Shown here: positions 1-8,060 of the stretch, piece after piece | Numbering within the stretch: position 1 is the stretch's first letter | Layout: every line of letters begins with the position of its first letter | Origin: Arthrobacter sp. M2012083 | GTDB lineage: Bacteria; Actinomycetota; Actinomycetes; Actinomycetales; Micrococcaceae | Assembly: GCF_000281065.1 (NCBI RefSeq) | Contig: NZ_AKKK01000009.1 | Coordinates: forward strand, 1-64,000 | Direction: 5' to 3' | Length of the DNA stretch: 64,000 nucleotides | Made by a program: the position numbers and the translations under genes | Notes under the pieces: generated by a model | Seen by the model: the letters and a program-made list of their open reading frames with translations, nothing else | The model's database searches: none | Told to the model about the DNA's origin: nothing

Positions 1-324
1 AACCAATTGAAAAACAATCGGTATCAACAAACTTGGCACACTATTGAGTTCTCAAACAACAGACACTACCGGCACCACCAAACCCCCACCCAAGGGACCA
101 GGATCGCTCCGGAGCAACTTTTCAAACTTACCGGCTGGATCTCTCAGAGTCAAATCGGCCAGCATGACTTGATATTTTCCTTGCGGTATCTTGTCTGCGT
201 GGCGATCTCCACTCGGGGACCAGCGCGGGTACTAACTATACGCCTACTTCTCCGAGATGGCAAAACCCGGCAGCGACACGCTCCTTCCGCCAGGCAAAAT
301 CCCCGGAAACACGGGCGGAACGTC
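1..324. other. intergenic, no gene recognised
   Basis: No convincing gene is seen upstream of the glgB terminator. Open frames here have no recognisable protein pattern and no ribosome-binding site. The stretch is somewhat richer in A+T at its left end than the coding DNA that follows. Confidence 0.5.
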
Positions 325-372
325 CCGGAAAACACAGGAAAGAGGGCCCGGAAGCCAAGCTTCGGGCCCTCC
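325..372 (-). terminator. terminator of the glgE-treS-mak::glgB operon
   Basis: A GC-rich inverted repeat (GAGGGCCCG at 342-350 against CGGGCCCTC at 363-371, extended inward by AAGC/GCTT with one bulge) lies 15 bases past the stop codon of the branching enzyme. Read on the minus strand it is followed by a T-rich run, TTTCCTGTGTTTT, as expected for an intrinsic terminator. Confidence 0.7.
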
Positions 373-386
373 CCTGACGTAGGTAA

Positions 387-3300
387 CTACTCAGCCGGCG
401 TGAACCAGGAAGCCCCAAGCGGGGGAAGCGTGACAGTCAAAGCTGCGGGCTGGCCATCAGTTCCGGGTGTCGAAGCCTTCAAACCTCCAGCGTTGACGAC
501 TCCGGAGCCGCCGTACGTTTCAGAGTCGGTGTTCAGGACTTCCGTCCACTCACCTGCTGCCGGCACACCCAGGATGTAGTCCTTGTGAGGCCCCCCCGAG
601 AAGTTCACTGCACAAACCAACGGCTTGCCATCCTGATCCCAGCGGATGAAAGTCAGAACGTTGTGATCGGCATCCGCGCCATTAATCCACTGGAAACCGC
701 CGGGTTCGTTGTCCCGCTGGTAAAGGGCCGGCGTTGACGTGTAGAGCCCGTTGAGGTCCTTAACCAGAAGTTGCAGTCCGCGGTGCGCGGGGATATCAGC
801 AAGGAACCAATCCAGCCCGTACTGTTCGGACCACTCGGCTTCCTGGCCGAACTCCGTACCCATGAAGATCAGCTGCTTGCCCGGGTGCGCCCACTGGTAG
901 GCAAAAAACGCACGCAGGTTTGCCAGCTGCTGCCAGCGGTCGCCGGGCATCTTTCGCAGCATGGAGCCCTTGCCGTGAACTACTTCATCGTGGCTGATGG
1001 GTAGCAGGAAGTTCTCGGTGAAGGCATAGACCATGGAGAACGTGATGGTGCCGTGGTGCCACTTGCGGTTGATGGGGTCTTCGGAAATGTACTTGAGCGA
1101 GTCATGCATCCAGCCCATGTTCCATTTGAGGCCGAAGCCCAGCCCGCCGTGGTTGGTGGGCGCCGTAACCCCCGGGAATGCCGTGGATTCCTCGGCGATG
1201 ATGATGGCCCCGGGGTGGGACTTGTAGACGGTGGCGTTGACTTCCTGCATAAAGGAAATAGCCTCGAGGTTCTCCCGGCCGCCGAACTTGTTGGGCCTCC
1301 ACTGACCTTCTTCACGGGAGTAGTCCAAGTAGATCATTGAGGCCACGGCATCAACGCGCAGGCCGTCGATGTGGAATTCCTCCAGCCAATACAGAGCGTT
1401 GGCCACCAGGAAGTTGCGGACCTCGCTGCGTCCGAAGTCGAAGATCAGGGTTCCCCAGTCGGGGTGTTCGCCCAGGGCGGGGTCTGAGTGCTCGTACAGC
1501 GGCTGGCCGTCGAACTGGGCCAGCGCCCAGGAGTCCTTGGGGAAGTGTGCGGGCACCCAGTCGAGGAGGACGCCGATGCCGGCTTGGTGGAGCGAATCCA
1601 CCAGGAACCGGAACTCGTCCGGGTGTCCGAATCGTGAGGTCGGAGCGAAATAGGACGTCACCTGATAGCCCCACGAACCGCCGAAGGGATGCTCCGCGAC
1701 CGGCATGAACTCAACATGGGAGAACCCAAGCCACTTCACGTAGTCCACGAGTTCCTTGGCGAGTTCCTTATAGCCAAGGCCAAGTCGCCAAGAGCCCAAG
1801 TGCACTTCGTAGACGCTCATGGGCGAATTGTGCGGATCCTTCCGGGCGCGGTCATTCATCCACTCCGCATCCTTGAAACGGTAGCTCGCGTCCACCACAC
1901 GTGAAGCAGTCAGCGGCGGAACCTCAGTTCCGAAGGCCAGCGGGTCGGCTTTTTCCACCCAGTGACCGGCCTTGGTCAGGATCTCGTACTTGTAGCACGC
2001 CCCTGCTACAACGCCTGGGATGAAGAGCTCCCAGACACCCGAGGAGCCCAGCGAGCGCATACCGTGGGAACGGCCATCCCACCCGTTGAAGTCGCCCTTC
2101 ACGCGGACGGCTTGGGCATTCGGGGCCCAAACCGCGAAGGAGACTCCGTCCACCTCGCTCAACGCCGAGCGGTAGTGCTGGACGTGCGCGCCAAGGACAT
2201 CCCAAAGGCGCTCGTGGCGACCTTCGCCGATCAGGTGCAGGTCCACCTCACCTACGGTAGGCAAGTAGTGGTACGGGTCATCGATGGTGACGGGTTCGGC
2301 GTCGTACACCACTTCCAAACGGTAGTCCGGCACGTGGCCGGCCTGCAGCGGTTCCAGGACTGCAGTCCAGACGCCGTGGGCCTCATGGGTCATTTCCGTG
2401 CGGCCGGCTTCAGTCACTACAACCACGGACTTTGCCAAGTGTTTCACCGTACGGATAGTGACGTGGCCATGATCGTCCAAGTGCGCGCCAAGTACTGAAT
2501 GCGGCGCGTGGTAAGCGCCGGCGGCCACGCGTTCCAAGGTCTCGGAGTCCACGTGCAGGGGAACTCGGGGCCGTTCGGTGCGTGCAGAGCCAGTCATGTC
2601 ATTACCTTCCGCTGTAGCTGCCGCATGCTTGCCGCGGCTTGTGTTGTCGAGGATTCGTCGAGATGCGTTCACCGGGATCGACAGCCAGTCGGGCCGGTTC
2701 CGCAACTCGTAAACAACCTCGTATAAGGCCTTGTCCAGCCACAATGCCACAAAGAGCGGCGAGCGGCGGTCTATGGTTCCCGGGGTGACTTCGCTGTACC
2801 CCTCAAGGAATGCGGCAGCGCAGTCATCCACCCAGGTCTCAGGCACCTGCACGGCCGCTCTTTCATTTTCGCGCGTGGCGGCGCCGGCTGCGTAGTCGAA
2901 TGAACGCAGCATGCCCGTGACGTCCCGCAAGGGAAGATCGGGGGTGTTCCGTTGATCGATGGTCCGGAGCGGCTCGCCCTCGAAGTCAAGGATGGCCCAC
3001 CGTCCCGGCTGCCCCTCAGCCCCGGGAACCCACAGGATCTGCCCCAGGTGGAGGTCGCCATGAACGCGTTGCAACTGGCCGACGTCCCCGGGATTCAGTG
3101 CTGCCAGCAGCTCATCAAGGTTGTCGTCATAAGGCCCGACGGCGGATGAGGCTTCCGCCCAGGAGCCGCGGACACGCCTCGCTACAGTCGCGATGATATC
3201 CGGCCCCTGTTCCTGTCCGTCCTGGGTGCCGAACGTTTCTGCGAGCCTGGCGTGAACCGTGGCAGTAGCAGCGCCGAGACCGCGGGCTTCTGCCGTGAAA

Positions 3301-4049
3301 TCCTTGCCGGCTGCGGCTGCCTCTACGGCCAGGCGCCAGGCATCCATCCCTCCGGCAAGGAATTCGTGGGCGACCGTCAGCTCACCTGTGGCCGCTATGG
3401 AACCGTTCGACGCCGGCTCGTGCCACGAGCCGGTAACCCAGCCGAGCGTCGCGGGAACTTCGCTCGTTCCCGCTGCCGTCAGGGCGGCGCCAAGTTCCAC
3501 TTCGGGATTCTTGCCGGCGGATAGTACCCGGAAGATTTTAAGGATCGCAGCCGAGTCGCCGTCGTCAACGATGACGGACGTGTTGGACTGCTCGCCGGAC
3601 AGGACTTTCACAGAGGTAGGTTTTTTCGGCAACGCAACGCGGCCGCGCGTGAGGTGCCCTTGGGCTCCGCCCGCCTTCCCTTCACTGCGCATAAGTTCCA
3701 GCCAGGCGGTGACAAAATCCGCATCGTAGACGGCGTCGTACACGAGCTGCAGCCCAAGGTCGGGACCCGCAAGCTCGCCCAGCAAAGCTGTAGGAGCATC
3801 AGCCAGGGGTTTGCTTCGGTAACTCAACGGAACCTGAACGACGTCGGTCCGCGAACCGCCGTCGGCTGTCCTGTGGGTCACCGCCATCAGCACAACTTCA
3901 AGCACGGCCTCTCCGCCGGTATCCGGCAGCCTGAAACCGCCCACCTGCTCCAAGGCAAAGTCGGGGCTCTTGACCGGGAACCAGCGCTTGCCTGGCAGCC
4001 AGTTCCGGAGAAGTCCTTCAATGGAGGGGTTCAAGTTTTCCTTGCTCAT
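387..4049 (-). CDS. glgB: maltokinase-branching enzyme fusion (Mak/Pep2-GlgB)
   Basis: This is a 1220-residue bifunctional protein. Residues about 1-480 are a maltokinase with the N-terminal cap and the aminoglycoside-phosphotransferase-like core (HGDLHLGQ at 330-337, LDFEGEP at 354-360); it phosphorylates maltose to maltose-1-phosphate. Residues about 490-1220 are a GH13 1,4-alpha-glucan branching enzyme with the E-set/CBM48 modules and the catalytic motifs GLRVDAVASM (Asp900), IIAEEST and SHDEVVHGKGSM. A Met at residue 485 marks where a stand-alone GlgB would begin, but the frame runs through without a stop. The ATG lies one base after the treS stop (TGAGATG), so translation is probably coupled. 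Together with TreS and GlgE it completes the maltosyl-transferase route to branched glucan in the cytoplasm. Confidence 0.95.
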   Translation of the reverse strand: MSKENLNPSIEGLLRNWLPGKRWFPVKSPDFALEQVGGFRLPDTGGEAVLEVVLMAVTHRTADGGSRTDVVQVPLSYRSKPLADAPTALLGELAGPDLGLQLVYDAVYDADFVTAWLELMRSEGKAGGAQGHLTRGRVALPKKPTSVKVLSGEQSNTSVIVDDGDSAAILKIFRVLSAGKNPEVELGAALTAAGTSEVPATLGWVTGSWHEPASNGSIAATGELTVAHEFLAGGMDAWRLAVEAAAAGKDFTAEARGLGAATATVHARLAETFGTQDGQEQGPDIIATVARRVRGSWAEASSAVGPYDDNLDELLAALNPGDVGQLQRVHGDLHLGQILWVPGAEGQPGRWAILDFEGEPLRTIDQRNTPDLPLRDVTGMLRSFDYAAGAATRENERAAVQVPETWVDDCAAAFLEGYSEVTPGTIDRRSPLFVALWLDKALYEVVYELRNRPDWLSIPVNASRRILDNTSRGKHAAATAEGNDMTGSARTERPRVPLHVDSETLERVAAGAYHAPHSVLGAHLDDHGHVTIRTVKHLAKSVVVVTEAGRTEMTHEAHGVWTAVLEPLQAGHVPDYRLEVVYDAEPVTIDDPYHYLPTVGEVDLHLIGEGRHERLWDVLGAHVQHYRSALSEVDGVSFAVWAPNAQAVRVKGDFNGWDGRSHGMRSLGSSGVWELFIPGVVAGACYKYEILTKAGHWVEKADPLAFGTEVPPLTASRVVDASYRFKDAEWMNDRARKDPHNSPMSVYEVHLGSWRLGLGYKELAKELVDYVKWLGFSHVEFMPVAEHPFGGSWGYQVTSYFAPTSRFGHPDEFRFLVDSLHQAGIGVLLDWVPAHFPKDSWALAQFDGQPLYEHSDPALGEHPDWGTLIFDFGRSEVRNFLVANALYWLEEFHIDGLRVDAVASMIYLDYSREEGQWRPNKFGGRENLEAISFMQEVNATVYKSHPGAIIIAEESTAFPGVTAPTNHGGLGFGLKWNMGWMHDSLKYISEDPINRKWHHGTITFSMVYAFTENFLLPISHDEVVHGKGSMLRKMPGDRWQQLANLRAFFAYQWAHPGKQLIFMGTEFGQEAEWSEQYGLDWFLADIPAHRGLQLLVKDLNGLYTSTPALYQRDNEPGGFQWINGADADHNVLTFIRWDQDGKPLVCAVNFSGGPHKDYILGVPAAGEWTEVLNTDSETYGGSGVVNAGGLKASTPGTDGQPAALTVTLPPLGASWFTPAE

Positions 4050-4050
4050 C

Positions 4051-5847
4051 TCATCCTTTGGAGGTCACCACGGGAATCGCCTGGGTAAAAGGCGACGAGG
4101 GATTCGAAAATGCCGAGCGCACCCGCAGCCAATAGAAGCTGTGGCTGCCCAGCATCACGGTCAAGTGACCGTTATCGCCGACCGCCGGGAAAGGCTGGCC
4201 GCCGAAAATATCGCGCAGGCCGCGGCCTGCAAACTCAGGCACATCCAACGTTGCCGCAACGGGGTGCTGTGAAAGGTTGAAAACGCACAGAATGGTCTCC
4301 GCGTCCTCTCCTTCAGGGTTGCCAGCCGGCAACTCCCTGACGTAGGCCAACACGACTTCATGGTCCGCCTCAATATGCCGGAAGCCGCCCAAGCCAAACA
4401 CCGGGTGGTTCTTCCGAACGCTGAGGATCTGGCGGGTCCAGCGCAGCAGCGAACCGGAGTGCGCGGCCTCGGCTTCAACGTTGGCCATGCTGTAGTTGTA
4501 AACCAGCGACTGTATGACCGGAAGGTAAAGCTTGCCCGGATCGGCTCCTGAGAAGCCAGCGTTGCGGTCGGGGTTCCATTGCATCGGGGTACGGACGGCA
4601 TCGCGGTCGTCGAGCCAAATATTGTCTCCCATGCCGATCTCGTCCCCGTAGTACAGAAAGGGGCTCCCCGGCAGGGAAAGCAGCAACGCGTTGATGAGCT
4701 CGATCTCGGAGCGGGAGTTATCCAGCAGCGGAGCCAAACGTCGGCGGATACCGATGTTTGCCCGCATCCGGGGATCCGGGGCATACCAGCCAAGCATGGC
4801 GGCGCGCTCTTCCGCAGGTACCATCTCCAGCGTCAGTTCGTCGTGGTTCCTCAGGAAAGTCCCCCACTGCGCACCCTTCGGAATTTCCGGCGTGTTCCGC
4901 AGGGTCTCAATGATGGGAGCGGCCTTCTGGTCCCGGAGGGCGTAGTAAAGCCGCGGCATGATGGGGAAATGGAAAGCCATGTGGCATTCCGGGGCTTCCT
5001 CGGTGCCGAAGTACTCCACCACTTCATGCGGAGGTTGGTTTGCCTCGGCAATGATCACCCTGCCGGGGTAGTTGGCGTCCACCATCCGGCGAAGGTCCTG
5101 CAGGAACGTGTGGGTTGCCGGCAGGTTCTCGCAGTTGGTGCCGTCTTCTTCGAACAGGTAGGGAATGGCGTCGGCCCGGAAGCCATCAATCCCTTGGTCC
5201 AGCCAGAACCGGATCACGTCATAGAGCGCCTCGATCACTTTGGGATTCTCGAAGTTCAAGTCTGGCTGGTGACTGAAAAAGCGGTGCCAGAAGAACTGGC
5301 GGCGGATGGGATCGAAGGTCCAATTAGATTCTTCGGTGTCAACGAAGATGATGCGTGCGTCCTGGTATTTCTCGTCCGTATCGCTCCACACGTAGAAATC
5401 GCCGTAGGGACCCGTTGGATCCTTGCGCGACTCCTGGAACCAAGGATGTTGGTCCGAGGTGTGGTTCAAAGGCAGATCGATGATCACCCGGACGCCACGG
5501 GCGTGGGCCTCGGCAACCAGTCGCTTGAAATCGCTGATGGTGCCGAACTCGTCCAGCACGGACGTGTAGTCCGCGATGTCGTAACCGCCATCGCGCAACG
5601 GGGAATGGAAGAACGGGGGCAACCACAAGCAATCGACACCCAGCCACTGGAGGTAGTCCAGTTTCTCGATCAGGCCGTGGAAGTCGCCGGAACCATCCCC
5701 GTTGGCATCCGCAAAGGCCCGCACCAGTACCTCATAGAAGACTGCCTTGCGGTACCAGTGCGGATCATGCTGGAGACCTGGGGCGTTCAACTCGAAGGTG
5801 TTCTTCGGAGTGAAGTACTGGCTGGGGTTCTGCGGAGAAAAACTCAC
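4051..5847 (-). CDS. treS: trehalose synthase (maltose alpha-D-glucosyltransferase)
   Basis: A 598-residue GH13 enzyme that interconverts trehalose and maltose, feeding maltose to the maltokinase domain of the next gene. The catalytic residues are visible: Asp226 in GFRADAIPY, Glu268 in AEANQ and Asp336 in RNHDEL. The conserved region I motif DLPLNHTSDQHPWF lies near residue 125. The length fits the family and there is no fused kinase domain at the C terminus. The start is a GTG overlapping the glgE stop by one base (TAGTG), which indicates translational coupling. The N-terminal stretch PHWYRKAVFYEV is typical of TreS. Confidence 0.95.
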   Translation of the reverse strand: MSFSPQNPSQYFTPKNTFELNAPGLQHDPHWYRKAVFYEVLVRAFADANGDGSGDFHGLIEKLDYLQWLGVDCLWLPPFFHSPLRDGGYDIADYTSVLDEFGTISDFKRLVAEAHARGVRVIIDLPLNHTSDQHPWFQESRKDPTGPYGDFYVWSDTDEKYQDARIIFVDTEESNWTFDPIRRQFFWHRFFSHQPDLNFENPKVIEALYDVIRFWLDQGIDGFRADAIPYLFEEDGTNCENLPATHTFLQDLRRMVDANYPGRVIIAEANQPPHEVVEYFGTEEAPECHMAFHFPIMPRLYYALRDQKAAPIIETLRNTPEIPKGAQWGTFLRNHDELTLEMVPAEERAAMLGWYAPDPRMRANIGIRRRLAPLLDNSRSEIELINALLLSLPGSPFLYYGDEIGMGDNIWLDDRDAVRTPMQWNPDRNAGFSGADPGKLYLPVIQSLVYNYSMANVEAEAAHSGSLLRWTRQILSVRKNHPVFGLGGFRHIEADHEVVLAYVRELPAGNPEGEDAETILCVFNLSQHPVAATLDVPEFAGRGLRDIFGGQPFPAVGDNGHLTVMLGSHSFYWLRVRSAFSNPSSPFTQAIPVVTSKG

Positions 5848-7955
5848 TAAGGCTGCCTCCGGATGCTCAGTATGTGTGCCGGTTCAACGTGGGCGTCCAG
5901 CCTGACGTAGTTGTGCTCGCCCCACTCCCAGCTCTGGCCACTGATCAAATCGTCCACCCGGAAGCGGCCGTCCTCGTTGAAGTCCGTGGGGTCCAGTTGC
6001 AGGGCCGCCAAGTTCAGCGAGACTGTGCTTTCCCGGGTGCTGTGAGGATCCACGTTGACCACGATGATCAAAGTGTCCTTGGTGCCGTCCGGGAGCGTTT
6101 TGTGCTTGGAGTACACAATCGTGGCGTCGTCGGTGCTGCTGTGCAGCGTCAGGTTCTGCAGGTCGCCCAAGGCCAGGTGGTTCTTGCGGATGGTGTTGAG
6201 CCTGGTGATGTACGGCGCCAAGGTACGCCCTGACTCAGCCGCACCCTCCCAGTCCCTCGCCTTGTACTCGTACTTCTCGTTGTCGATGTACTCCTCGGCG
6301 CCCGGACGGGCCACGTGCTCGTACAACTCATAACCGGCGTAGACGCCCCACAACGGGCTTGCCGTAGCAGCCAATACGGCCCGGATGCGGAACGCGGCCG
6401 GACCACCGTACTGCAGGTACTCGGTGAGGATGTCCGGGGTGTTCACGAAGAAGTTCGGACGGAAGAACGCGGCGGTCTCATGGCTGACCTCGTGGAAATA
6501 CTGCTCCAGCTCAGTCTTGGTGTTCCGCCATGTGAAGTAGGTGTAGGACTGCTGGAATCCTGCGCGGCCCAAAGCATGCATCATTGGCGGGCGTGTGAAG
6601 GCCTCCGCCAGGAAGACAACCTCGGGGTTCTTCTTGTTGATCTTGCCGATCAGCCATTCCCAAAACCACACAGGCTTGGTGTGGGGATTGTCCACGCGGA
6701 AGACCTTGACGCCGTGGCTGATCCACAGTTGCACGATCCGCAGGATTTCCTTGGAAAGGCCGGCCGGGTCATTGTCGAAGTTCAGGGGATAAATGTCCTG
6801 GTACTTCTTCGGCGGGTTCTCTGCGTAGGCAATGGAACCGTCCACGCGTGTGGTGAACCATTCAGGGTTGGACGTCACCCAAGGGTGGTCCGGAGCTGCT
6901 TGCAACGCCAGGTCCAGGGCAACTTCGAGTCCCAGCTCGTTAGCGCGCGCCACGAACGCATCAAAGTCCTCAAACGTACCCAGTTCCGGATGGATGGCGT
7001 CATGTCCACCGTCCTTGGAACCGATGGCCCACGGCGAACCTGGATCCTGCGGCCCCGGCGTCAGCGTGTTGTTGCGCCCCTTGCGGTGCTGGTAACCGAT
7101 CGGGTGGATGGGCGGCAGGTAAATGATGTCGAATCCCATTTCCGCCACGGCGTCGAGCCTCCTGGCTGCCGTGCGGAAGTTGCCGGAGGTCCACACGCCG
7201 GTGGAGTGATCCAACACGGCGCCCTCTGAACGGGGGAAGAACTCGTACCAGGAACCGCGGCCCGCGAGGTCGCGTTCCACCTGCAGCGGGAAACGTTCCG
7301 AAACGGTCACCAACTCACGGATCGGAACGCGTCCGACGGCGGCCAGCACCTCGGGGCTGAAACCGGCACCAAGGCGCTCCTCGGCAGTCTTGGTGGTGTC
7401 GGCCAGCACGACGGAAGCGGCACGCAAGGTGCGCTTCTCCACTGCGCTGCGCCCGGCGTCGTCGTCAGCGGCTTCCGCGAGGAGGGCAGCGCCTTCGGCG
7501 AGCATCAGCTCGACGTCAATGCCGGCCCCTACCTTGACCTCGGCGTTGTGATGCCAAGTGCCGTACCGGTCATGCCAGGCCTCAATGACGAAGGACCAGG
7601 CACCGGTGCCGGTGGGCGTGATCAGGCCCACCCAGCGGTCCAGGCCCTTCCATTGCTCGCCCTGGGCCGGGGTCAGGCGTACTCGCTGACGCTCCTTGCC
7701 CCGGGGATCGAGCAGCACAGCGGAGACGCCCAGCTGGTCATGGCCTTCACGGAAGACCGTGGCGCCGACAACCAGGTCCTCGCCTGGCAAAGCCTTCGCC
7801 GGGAAACGGCCACCCTCAACCACCGGCTGCACGGCCGTGATGGGGAACCGGCCGAAGCGAAGTCCCTCGGTGATGTCCGTAGTCGTCTTGGATTTCAGAG
7901 CGGTGATGGTTCGCGCGGTTTTCGTCACAACCACGACGTTAGCGACAAAAATCAC
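5847..7955 (-). CDS. glgE: alpha-1,4-glucan:maltose-1-phosphate maltosyltransferase GlgE
   Basis: A 702-residue GH13_3 enzyme that transfers maltosyl units from maltose-1-phosphate to the non-reducing end of linear alpha-glucan. The nucleophile is Asp422 in FRVDNPHTKP and the general acid Glu451 in FLAEAFTRP. The N-terminal beta-sandwich domain and helical insert occupy about residues 30-230. The first in-frame start is a GTG after an in-frame stop; an AAGGAG stands about 24 bases upstream, rather far, so the true start could be one of the in-frame GTG codons just inside. It is first in the operon with treS and the mak::glgB fusion, and diverges from glgP. Confidence 0.93.
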   Translation of the reverse strand: MIFVANVVVVTKTARTITALKSKTTTDITEGLRFGRFPITAVQPVVEGGRFPAKALPGEDLVVGATVFREGHDQLGVSAVLLDPRGKERQRVRLTPAQGEQWKGLDRWVGLITPTGTGAWSFVIEAWHDRYGTWHHNAEVKVGAGIDVELMLAEGAALLAEAADDDAGRSAVEKRTLRAASVVLADTTKTAEERLGAGFSPEVLAAVGRVPIRELVTVSERFPLQVERDLAGRGSWYEFFPRSEGAVLDHSTGVWTSGNFRTAARRLDAVAEMGFDIIYLPPIHPIGYQHRKGRNNTLTPGPQDPGSPWAIGSKDGGHDAIHPELGTFEDFDAFVARANELGLEVALDLALQAAPDHPWVTSNPEWFTTRVDGSIAYAENPPKKYQDIYPLNFDNDPAGLSKEILRIVQLWISHGVKVFRVDNPHTKPVWFWEWLIGKINKKNPEVVFLAEAFTRPPMMHALGRAGFQQSYTYFTWRNTKTELEQYFHEVSHETAAFFRPNFFVNTPDILTEYLQYGGPAAFRIRAVLAATASPLWGVYAGYELYEHVARPGAEEYIDNEKYEYKARDWEGAAESGRTLAPYITRLNTIRKNHLALGDLQNLTLHSSTDDATIVYSKHKTLPDGTKDTLIIVVNVDPHSTRESTVSLNLAALQLDPTDFNEDGRFRVDDLISGQSWEWGEHNYVRLDAHVEPAHILSIRRQP

Positions 7956-8046
7956 AGAATGCTAAGCACACGACCTATCTCCTTGACGCAAGATGACTTT
8001 TACCTAAAAGAAACCCAATCCAGTTCCGGCTGCCATGCGAGTCCGT

Positions 8047-8060
8047 TAGTGTGGCGCTCG
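8047..8060 (+). promoter_or_regulatory. candidate -10 element giving a leaderless glgP mRNA
   Basis: TAGTGT at 8047-8052 fits the actinobacterial -10 pattern TANNNT and ends seven bases before the GTG at 8060, which would put the transcription start on the start codon. No Shine-Dalgarno sequence precedes that GTG. No good -35 hexamer is visible, so this is a pattern-based inference. Confidence 0.4.

Noticed and set aside
29-62. GGCACACTATTGAGTTCTCAA-like stretch near the window start, faintly like rRNA-operon spacer sequence
   Set aside because: The resemblance is from memory only; no rRNA or tRNA is adjacent in the window and it cannot be placed.
4579-5850. Long open frame opposite treS
   Set aside because: Same reasoning as for glgP; the treS frame carries all the catalytic motifs.
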